This document shows positions 25,773-32,653 of a DNA stretch of 64,000 nt, in pieces. Both the position numbers and the translations under genes were made by a program. The DNA lies in NCBI GenBank assembly GCA_964638035.1, contig CAZWXD010000003.1:62001-126000 (forward strand). Direction: 5' to 3'. This DNA is from JAGGAG01 sp964638035 (GTDB lineage: Bacteria; Gemmatimonadota; Gemmatimonadetes; Gemmatimonadales; GWC2-71-9). A model generated the notes under the pieces. That model did no database searches. It saw only the letters and a list, made by a program, of their open reading frames with translations, and was not told where the DNA came from. Each line of letters begins with the position of its first letter. The stretch's first letter is position 1.

Positions 25773-28700
25773 GCCCCCTGTTCAGGGGGATCGTGCGCTT
25801 CGAGCTGGGCCTGCAGGTGCGGCAGGTGACGCTGGCCGCGGCCGCGGTGCTCTTTGCGGGGATGGCCTTCGTGCTGGTCAGCACCACCTTCGGCCCGGCC
25901 AACGCCGCCGTGAACTCGCCGTACGTGGTGATGTACTCGGTGGGGCTGCTCTCGCTCTTCGCCGTGTTCCTCGTGACCATCACCTGCACCGCCGCGGCGC
26001 TGCGTGACGCCGACCACCGCATGACCGACCTGGTGGACGCGACCCCGGCACCCCGGCGGTCGCTGGTGCTCGGCCGGTTCGCGGGCGCCGAGCTCGCCGC
26101 GATGGCGGTGATGCTGCTTGCGGTGGTGGTGCTGGCGGTGATGCCACACCTCGTCGCGGTTCCCCCGGAGCGGCTCGGCCCTACCCGGCCCCTGGACTAC
26201 GCCTGGGCCTTCGCGCTCCTCGCCGTCCCGAACCTGCTCTTCCTCGGGGCGGTCGTGTTTGCCGTGGCGTCACGAACCCGGAGCAGCGTGGCCAGCTGGG
26301 TGACCGGCGTGGCACTGTATGCGCTCTACTGGGTCACCGCCCTCGTGATTGACTCACCCCTCATGGCAGGGTCGGCACCCGCCACCCCCCAGGCCATGGC
26401 GCGTGCCGCGATCCTCGACCCGCTCGGCCTCTCGGCGTTCTTCGAGCAGACGCGGTACTGGGGCGCCCCCCTCCGGAACTCCGCCCGACTGGCGCTCGAG
26501 GGGCACGTGCTCCTCAACCGGGTCCTGTGGCTCGGCGTCGCCGCCCTCGCACTGCTCCTGGCGCTGCGCCGGCCCCGCACCCTGCGGGCACAGGGCCAAG
26601 GGCCCGTAGCCACGCCCGCCGCGCGGATCTCCGCCGCCACGCGGGGCTCCGCCGCGATCGCCGCCCTCTACCTGCTCTGGGCCTTCGTGATCGGGATGGA
26701 ATACCACGGCGAGGTTGGCCAGGCGGAGTACTTCACCTCCCTCTACCCCGTCACGGGCCTCCTGCTCAACGCCGCGCTGCAGCCGCTCAGCCTCTTCGGC
26801 ACGATGATCCTCGTGTACTTCGCCGCGGAACTCGCATGGCGGGAGCGGATGGCGCGCCTGGCCGACATCGTGGATGCCACGCCGGCATCGAGCCTCCGGC
26901 TCTACCTGCCGAGGCTCCGGGCGCTCGTGCTCCTCATCGCGGGGCTCATTGCCGTGGCGATCGTGGTGGGGATCGGGTACCAGCTTGCACGGGGGTACCC
27001 GCAGGTGAACCTGCCGCTCTGGCTGGCGCTGGTTCCCCTGGGTGGCCTGCCCCTCGTGCTCTTTGCCGTCCTGGCGCTGCTGGTGCAGGGCCTGAGCCCC
27101 AACCGCTGGGTCGGGATGCTCCTCACCGTGGGCGTCGCAGTCGCGCTGGTGCGGGGCGGTGACCTGGCGCCGCTGGCGCACCCGCTCACGCGCTATGGCG
27201 CGCTACCCGGCCTGGCGTGGTCGGAGATGAGCGGGTTCGGGCAGGAGCTGGTGGCGTGGGTGGCGTTCATGGCGTGCTGGAGTGCAGCGGCCGTGCTGCT
27301 GGCGCTCATCACCGCGGGCACATGGCCCCGCGGCCGGCGGTCGCTCCCGGTGCGGGCGGCTTCACTGCCGCGCACGATCGGCGGCGCCGGCCGCCTGGCC
27401 CTGGGCACGTCACTGGTGGCGTTCACGGTGATGGTGGCCGGACTCTGGCACCTCACGGCGGCACGGGGGCGCTTCGAGACGCCGGAGCAGCTCGCGGCCT
27501 GGAAGGCGGGCTATGAGCGCACCTGGCGGCACATCGCCGGGGCGCCGACGCCCTCCATTGAGCACGTGCAGGTGGCGCTCGACCTCTTCCCGGGTGAGCG
27601 GCGCTTCCGCGCCCATGGCAGGGCGGTCATGGCCAACCGCGACACCGTGCCGGTCAGCACCGTGTGGGTTCACGTGCGGCGCGACGTGGCGACCGATACG
27701 CTGCGGGTGGATGGCGCCAGGCTGGTGGCACACGACGCACGGTACGGGGTCTCCACCTTCGCGCTGGCCCAGCCGCTCGCGCCCGGCGACACCCACGCGC
27801 TTCATTTCGACCTCACCTACGCCGAGCCGGCGCTCCGGGCCGACCCGTACGACCACGTCATGGTGGGCAACGGCACCTTCCTGCTGAGCCCGCAGGCGAT
27901 GCCGACGCTCGGCTACCGCTCCACCTACGAGCTCCAGTCCGCGGTGCGGCGGCGCCAGTTTGGCCTGGCGGCCCCCACAGCCATCGCGGCACTCGACACC
28001 ACGGGGCGCACGCGGGCGGGCCGGACCGAGCGGTGGATCACCCTCGATGCCACCGTGTCGACCCCGGCGGGCCAGTACGTAGTGGGCCAGGGACGGCTGG
28101 AGCGTGACTGGCAGGTGGGGAACCGCCGCTACTTCCACTACGTCATGGACACGCCGATGACGAGCCGGTTCGGCTTCGTGTCGGCACGCTACGACGTGAC
28201 CCGGGTTCGGCACGGTGGCGTGGACGTCGAGCTGTACCACCACCCGGCGCACCAGGCCAACGTGGCGCCCATGCTCGAGGCCGCCACGCGCTCCCTCGAC
28301 TACTTCGGCCGGGCGTTCGGGCCCTACCAGTACGCCTCGCTCCGCATCGTGGAGGTGCCGTCCTTCCTCGACGCGGGGGCGCTGGCCCTGCCCGGGGTGG
28401 TGTACTTCGTGGAGGATCGCGGCTTCCTGACCGATGCGCGCGACAGCACCCGGTTCGACATCATCACCCGGCGGGTGGCCCATGAGGTCGCCCACCAGTG
28501 GTGGGGCCACCAGCTGGCGCCGGCCACGGTGGAGGGGCTCACCATGCTGGTGGAGACCCTGGCCAAGTACTCCGAGCAGCTCGTGCTGCGTGAGCGGCGG
28601 GGCGAGGCCGCCCTGGAGCCGCTCCTCTGGGTGGACGAGAACCGCTACCGCGAGGGCGCGGCGGAAGACCTGGAGGAAGAACCGGGCCTCTACCGGGTGG

Positions 28701-28936
28701 CCGACCAGTCGTGGATCTACTACGGCAAGGGCGGGGTCGTGATGCACGCGCTGCGGGACTCGGTGGGCGAGGACGCTGTCAACCAGTCGTTGCGCCGGTT
28801 GCTCCTGGAGCACGGGGGCCCGGCGGCGCCGCCGGCCAACACCCTCGACCTCCTGGGCTACCTGCACCAGGCCACGCCACCGGAGCGGCACCCCTGGATG
28901 GACCGCGCACTCCGGGAGGCCGGACTCGTGAAGTAA
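25769..28936 (+). CDS. ABC permease fused to M1-type zinc metallopeptidase
   Basis: 1055 residues. Residues 1-560 contain about twelve membrane helices in two similar halves, each an ABC-2-like permease unit with a cytoplasmic VDATPA motif. Residues about 600-1050 form an M1-family peptidase domain facing outward. Zinc motif His905-Glu-Val-Ala-His909 is followed by Glu929, one residue farther than the usual HExxH-x18-E. The GAMEN exopeptidase motif of classical M1 enzymes is absent; the equivalent region reads LDAGALALPGVVYF. Coupled to the ABC ATPase by a GTGA overlap. Transport may be tied to proteolysis of an exported substrate; this is inference. Confidence 0.92.
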   Translation: MSPLFRGIVRFELGLQVRQVTLAAAAVLFAGMAFVLVSTTFGPANAAVNSPYVVMYSVGLLSLFAVFLVTITCTAAALRDADHRMTDLVDATPAPRRSLVLGRFAGAELAAMAVMLLAVVVLAVMPHLVAVPPERLGPTRPLDYAWAFALLAVPNLLFLGAVVFAVASRTRSSVASWVTGVALYALYWVTALVIDSPLMAGSAPATPQAMARAAILDPLGLSAFFEQTRYWGAPLRNSARLALEGHVLLNRVLWLGVAALALLLALRRPRTLRAQGQGPVATPAARISAATRGSAAIAALYLLWAFVIGMEYHGEVGQAEYFTSLYPVTGLLLNAALQPLSLFGTMILVYFAAELAWRERMARLADIVDATPASSLRLYLPRLRALVLLIAGLIAVAIVVGIGYQLARGYPQVNLPLWLALVPLGGLPLVLFAVLALLVQGLSPNRWVGMLLTVGVAVALVRGGDLAPLAHPLTRYGALPGLAWSEMSGFGQELVAWVAFMACWSAAAVLLALITAGTWPRGRRSLPVRAASLPRTIGGAGRLALGTSLVAFTVMVAGLWHLTAARGRFETPEQLAAWKAGYERTWRHIAGAPTPSIEHVQVALDLFPGERRFRAHGRAVMANRDTVPVSTVWVHVRRDVATDTLRVDGARLVAHDARYGVSTFALAQPLAPGDTHALHFDLTYAEPALRADPYDHVMVGNGTFLLSPQAMPTLGYRSTYELQSAVRRRQFGLAAPTAIAALDTTGRTRAGRTERWITLDATVSTPAGQYVVGQGRLERDWQVGNRRYFHYVMDTPMTSRFGFVSARYDVTRVRHGGVDVELYHHPAHQANVAPMLEAATRSLDYFGRAFGPYQYASLRIVEVPSFLDAGALALPGVVYFVEDRGFLTDARDSTRFDIITRRVAHEVAHQWWGHQLAPATVEGLTMLVETLAKYSEQLVLRERRGEAALEPLLWVDENRYREGAAEDLEEEPGLYRVADQSWIYYGKGGVVMHALRDSVGEDAVNQSLRRLLLEHGGPAAPPANTLDLLGYLHQATPPERHPWMDRALREAGLVK

Positions 28937-28969
28937 CCTTCATCGTGTGGGGCGGGCAGGCCCACCCCC

Positions 28970-28998
28970 GTGACGGCGGGGCAGGACCCCGATAGAAT
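28970..28998 (+). promoter_or_regulatory. Promoter GTGACG-N17-TAGAAT for desaturase gene
   Basis: GTGACG (28970-28975) and TAGAAT (28993-28998) with a 17-bp spacer, 40 nt upstream of the desaturase ATG. The -10 is close to consensus and lies in the only AT-containing patch of this short intergenic space. Confidence 0.5.
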
Positions 28999-29038
28999 TG
29001 GGTGCTGTTTCCCCTCCACCATCACGACAACGGATACG

Positions 29039-30157
29039 ATGAGCCAGCACACCATCGAGACCCCCCAGGCGGAACCGGGCGCCGGGCGCACGACGATCGA
29101 CTGGAACGCCATGCTGGCGCCATACCGCCGTCCGGTGGGGTGGCGGAGCGCCATGCAGCTCGTCACCACCGCGGCCCTGCTCGCCCTCTTCTGGTTCCTC
29201 GGGCTGTGGAGCATGCAGGTGGGCTACTGGCTCACCTTGCTGCTGGCGGTCCCGGCGGCGCTCATGCTGGTGCGGCTCTTCATGCTGCAGCACGACTGCG
29301 GCCACGGCGCCTTCTTCAAGTCCCAGCGGCTCAACAACCTCGTGGGCACCGTCCTCGGCGTGTTCACGCTGGTGCCCTACCACTACTGGCGCCGCACGCA
29401 TGCCGTCCACCACGCCACGTCGGGCAACCTCGACGTGCGCGGCTTCGGCGACATCGACACGCTCACGGTGAAGGAGTACCTGAGCCGGCCCAGGCTCAAG
29501 CGCCTCGGCTACCGGCTCTACCGTCACCCGGCCGTGCTCCTCCTGGTCGGGCCGGCATGGCAGTTCATCCTCAAGCACCGGTTGCCGCTCGACATCCCGC
29601 GCGAATGGAAGCGCGAGGCGTGGAGCGTCCAGCTTACCAACCTCCTGCTGGCGGGCCTGCTGGTGCTGATGTGCCTGGTGGTGGGCGTGAAGGAGTTCCT
29701 CATGCTCCAGCTCCCGGTGACGCTGCTGGCCGGGGGGATCGGCGTCTACCTCTTCTACGTGCAGCACCAGTACGAGGACACCTACTGGCGCTACAAGGAG
29801 AGCTGGAACTACTTCGCGGCGGGGCTGGAGGGGGCGTCGCACCTGGTCATGCCGAAACCGCTCCAGTGGGCCACGGCCAACATCGGGCTGCACCACATCC
29901 ACCACGTGGCGAGCCGGATCCCGAACTACAACCTCCAGCGCGCCTACGACAACCACCCCGAGCTGCGGCAGGTCACGCGGCTCACCCTGTGGCAGAGCGT
30001 CAGGACCCTCCGGCTCACCCTCTGGGATGAGGATGCCCGCCAGCTCGTGGGCTTCCGCGAGCTCCGGCAGATCCGGGCCCGCCTCGTGGGGCAGCTGGGG
30101 AGCGCCTCGGCCATCCAGGCCACCCGGCCCGAGGTGGTGCCCCGGGTGTGGAAGTAG
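29039..30157 (+). CDS. Membrane fatty acid desaturase
   Basis: 372-residue di-iron desaturase that would introduce a double bond into membrane lipid acyl chains. The three histidine boxes are intact: HDCGH, HAVHH (in RRTHAVHHATSGNLD) and HHIHH (in GLHHIHHVASRIPNYNL). Membrane helices lie at about residues 38-55, 58-78, 95-112 and two more at about 200-245, as expected for the family. It resembles the omega-6/Delta-12 group in box spacing, but regiospecificity is not assigned. A promoter lies 40 nt upstream; there is no evident operon partner. Confidence 0.93.
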   Translation: MSQHTIETPQAEPGAGRTTIDWNAMLAPYRRPVGWRSAMQLVTTAALLALFWFLGLWSMQVGYWLTLLLAVPAALMLVRLFMLQHDCGHGAFFKSQRLNNLVGTVLGVFTLVPYHYWRRTHAVHHATSGNLDVRGFGDIDTLTVKEYLSRPRLKRLGYRLYRHPAVLLLVGPAWQFILKHRLPLDIPREWKREAWSVQLTNLLLAGLLVLMCLVVGVKEFLMLQLPVTLLAGGIGVYLFYVQHQYEDTYWRYKESWNYFAAGLEGASHLVMPKPLQWATANIGLHHIHHVASRIPNYNLQRAYDNHPELRQVTRLTLWQSVRTLRLTLWDEDARQLVGFRELRQIRARLVGQLGSASAIQATRPEVVPRVWK

Positions 30158-30184
30158 GGGCGGAGGTCCTTCCCCCACGCGAGC

Positions 30185-30213
30185 TTGCGCGTCGCGGGGC
30201 CGGGGCGTAGTTT
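30185..30213 (+). promoter_or_regulatory. Promoter TTGCGC-N17-TAGTTT
   Basis: TTGCGC at 30185-30190, a 17-bp spacer and TAGTTT at 30208-30213. It is about 100 nt upstream of the lipoprotein ATG at 30315, which has its own GGAGAAG ribosome site, so this gene would have a conventional leader. Confidence 0.5.
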
Positions 30214-30314
30214 GCATCAACTCCGTTACCACATCAGGTTTTCTGGCCGTCCGGCGCGCATGGCAGGCCCATGATCCGCGCACCCCGTTCGACCCATCAT
30301 TGCGGAGAAGTCCA

Positions 30315-30752
30315 ATGCGTCTAAGTCAGGTTCGCCGTTCAACTGGCTGGGTGTTGAGCCTCGCCGTGGTTGGCCTCGCGGCGTGTGAGACCACGACCAC
30401 ACCGCCCCTGCCGGAACCGCCGGAGCCGCCCGCCGCCCAGGTACGTGTCGAGCTGGTGGAGCCGTCCGAGGACGGCCTCGTGAACACGGTGGTCGCCGGG
30501 CCGGTCTTTCAGGCCCTCAACGTTGACGGCAGCCCCGCCGCGGGCGTAACCATGAACTTCGCCGTGCTGAACGGCGGCTCGCTCGAGAACACCAGCGCCA
30601 CGACCGACGCCGCGGGCCTGGCGACGCCTGGCGAGTGGACGCTCGGGCCGCGCCCCATCACCCAGTACCTGAACGCCGTGGTGAACGGCCCGGCCGCCCT
30701 GACGTCGGTTCAGGCGCTGGACGCGCTGCCGCCGGTCATCAGCCAGCCCTGA
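30315..30752 (+). CDS. Small lipoprotein with one Ig-like (Big_1-type) domain
   Basis: 145 residues. Signal peptide with lipobox GLAAC (Cys24), a Thr/Pro/Glu-rich linker (TTTTPPLPEPPEPP), then one beta-sandwich domain with the course GPVFQALNVDGSPAAGVTMNF, TDAAGLATPGEWTLG. The latter is the pattern of invasin-like Ig repeats. Probably exported and surface- or periplasm-facing. It is the last gene before a perfect 13-bp hairpin shared with the convergent gene. No partner is evident. Confidence 0.8.
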   Translation: MRLSQVRRSTGWVLSLAVVGLAACETTTTPPLPEPPEPPAAQVRVELVEPSEDGLVNTVVAGPVFQALNVDGSPAAGVTMNFAVLNGGSLENTSATTDAAGLATPGEWTLGPRPITQYLNAVVNGPAALTSVQALDALPPVISQP

Positions 30753-30768
30753 CCGGGCTCGCTGCCAG

Positions 30769-30799
30769 GAACGGCCCCCGCCTCTCGCGGGGGCCGTTC
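30769..30799. terminator. Bidirectional hairpin terminator
   Basis: A perfect 13-bp stem: GAACGGCCCCCGC (30769-30781), loop CTCTC, GCGGGGGCCGTTC (30787-30799). It lies exactly between the converging lipoprotein gene (+) and the 164-residue membrane-protein gene (-), touching the stop of the latter. There is no long U-tract on either side. Confidence 0.75.
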
Positions 30800-31294
30800 T
30801 CATTCCGGGCCGAAGAAGAGTTCCCGCACGCGCGCCTTGCCCAGCACGCGCACCAGCTCGTGCGCCGTGCAGTACACCACGATGAGGAGGAGCAGCAGCA
30901 GGTTGATTGCCCACCAGTGCGGCCACACCATCTCATCGAGTAGCTGGCGGTTGGCGGCCGCCAGGCCTCCCGCCTTCCCCCAGGCCTCCACCAGGCGCTC
31001 CAGGTAGTGGACCGCCAGCGCCACCACGAAATAGATGGACGTCTTCCAGGCAATGTTGAAGATGAGGGGCTTGTCGGGGTAGCGGTTGATCGCCGGCAGC
31101 AGGTCAGCGATCAGCACCGCCTTGCCCAGGACCAGCGCGCCGAGGGTCACGGCCGCCGATGTCGCCAGGCGGATCCCCGTCCCCTCCAGCATCAGCGCGC
31201 GCATGAGCGCCACGAGGTGGAGCGCCACGAAGAAGAAGAGCGTGGGCGGGATCAGCGCCCGGATCTCCTCACGCACCTTGGCACCGAAGCTCAT
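30800..31294 (-). CDS. Conserved hypothetical membrane protein
   Basis: 164 residues with four predicted membrane helices: about 15-35, 42-62, 78-98 and 125-148. There is a conserved-looking segment LGKAVLIADLLPAINRYPDKP between helices 2 and 3, and a WKTSIYFVVALAVHYLERL helix. No catalytic motif. It shares a 4-bp ATGA overlap with the upstream phosphotriesterase-like gene, so they form one operon. Function unknown. Confidence 0.75.
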   Translation of the reverse strand: MSFGAKVREEIRALIPPTLFFFVALHLVALMRALMLEGTGIRLATSAAVTLGALVLGKAVLIADLLPAINRYPDKPLIFNIAWKTSIYFVVALAVHYLERLVEAWGKAGGLAAANRQLLDEMVWPHWWAINLLLLLLIVVYCTAHELVRVLGKARVRELFFGPE

Positions 31295-32454
31295 GGCGTC
31301 ACCAGGCTCGCCGGCGCCACAAACGTCAGCACCCGGCGGGGGTTGTCGACCATGATCGTCCTGATGGTCGCGTCGCTCACGCCCCGCGCCGTGAGGGCCG
31401 GGATGACCATGCCCGTGGTGAACACGAAGCCACCGCCCCCGTTCCGGTCGAGCTGTGCCGGCGTGCAGACATCCTGGGCCAGCAGGATCCGCTCCGTCAG
31501 CCCGGCGTCAATGAGCGCCTTGACCTTGTCTGCCCGCGACTCGGCCAGCCGCGCGAGCTTCGCGGAATCCATTGGTGCTCCCGGCATCCCGCCGGTGTAG
31601 TCGAACTCGATGTAGGCCCCCCGGTCGGTGAACCGCTTCATCGCCGCGACGTCGCCGCTTCCCGTGTGCCCCATCACGACCCGGTGCAGGGCCACGCCCT
31701 CCGACTCGATGATGTCGAGCACGCGCTGCAGCTCATCCGGCGAGGCAAAGCTGTGGATGCTGATGGGCGCCCCCGTGAGGCGCGCCGCACGCGCGCTGGC
31801 CCGGACGCTCTTCAGCTCATTCTCGCTGAGGGGGCGCCGCGGCCCGAAATCGCCCACGCCCACCTCGCCAATGATCCCCGAGCGGATGGTGGTCCCCTGC
31901 GCGCCCACCGTGACGTCCCGCACGAGGATGTCGGTCAGCTCCTCCACGGTGCGCGTGCCCATGTCGCGTGGATGCAGGCTCTGCATGTACCAGCCCGCCC
32001 CCATCACCACGTGCAGGCCCGATGCCTCCGACACCCGCAGCAGCCACAGCGGGTTCCGGCTGAGCCCGTTGTTGGTGACATCGACGATGGTTCCGCCGCC
32101 CGCCCGCTTGAACTCGAGGATTTCGGCCAGGGACTGGTCGAAGTCCTTGAGCCCGCCGCCACCAGGTGCGCTGCCGCCCGGCGCCGGTGCCGCCGGCCCC
32201 GGCGACCCCGGCTCGTCGTTCACCACCGACTCGCCCTCGGCGGTGCTTGCCGGCTTGAACTCGATGAAGATGTGTTCGTGCATCGAGGTCACGCCCGCAT
32301 CGGCCGGGTTGATGGGCCCCCGCACCGTGAGGATCCTGCCGGCGAGGTTCGGGATCCCGGCTGCCCGGGCGTGTTGTGCCTGCCCGCCCGCGGCGCCGCC
32401 GAGTGCGACGGTCGCGCCCAGGATGGTGGCGGTGAGGAAGGTCCTGCCGGTCAT
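31291..32454 (-). CDS. Phosphotriesterase/lactonase-family exported metal hydrolase
   Basis: 387-residue amidohydrolase with an N-terminal signal-like segment (MTGRTFLTATILGATVALGG). Binuclear-metal ligands of the family are visible: His59-x-His61 in SMHEHIF, a Glu in IIGEVGVG where true phosphotriesterases have the carboxylated Lys, His in ISIHSFA and in VVMGHTGSGD, and Asp in LLAQDVC. The Glu ligand places it with the PHP/PLL-like homologues rather than paraoxonases. A Gly/Pro-rich insert follows at about residues 82-102. Substrate uncertain; lactone or ester hydrolysis is plausible. The start is set by the signal peptide; an operon partner follows with a 4-bp overlap. Confidence 0.88.
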   Translation of the reverse strand: MTGRTFLTATILGATVALGGAAGGQAQHARAAGIPNLAGRILTVRGPINPADAGVTSMHEHIFIEFKPASTAEGESVVNDEPGSPGPAAPAPGGSAPGGGGLKDFDQSLAEILEFKRAGGGTIVDVTNNGLSRNPLWLLRVSEASGLHVVMGAGWYMQSLHPRDMGTRTVEELTDILVRDVTVGAQGTTIRSGIIGEVGVGDFGPRRPLSENELKSVRASARAARLTGAPISIHSFASPDELQRVLDIIESEGVALHRVVMGHTGSGDVAAMKRFTDRGAYIEFDYTGGMPGAPMDSAKLARLAESRADKVKALIDAGLTERILLAQDVCTPAQLDRNGGGGFVFTTGMVIPALTARGVSDATIRTIMVDNPRRVLTFVAPASLVTP

Positions 32455-32514
32455 GGAGGCCTCGCTGCGGCGATGGTCGGGACGATGCCAGCCCGGCTCC
32501 GGGCGCGCGACCGT

Positions 32515-32520
32515 ATTGTA
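32515..32520 (-). promoter_or_regulatory. TACAAT -10-like element for phosphotriesterase-like operon
   Basis: On the minus strand the sequence TACAAT occupies 32520 down to 32515, 60 nt upstream of the ATG at 32454. It is a near-consensus -10 in a high-GC context. No good -35 is visible at 17 bp. Confidence 0.35.
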
Positions 32521-32653
32521 GCCACCTCGCCGACCCGTGGCACACTGCTGCCAGCCCCTGCGGCGCCCGGCCTCGCGCCATCGGGAACCGGGCCCTACGT
32601 TTAGTCGCGCCAAGGCGACCGCGCCCGGCGTGCCGCCCTTCCATTCGAGCCCC

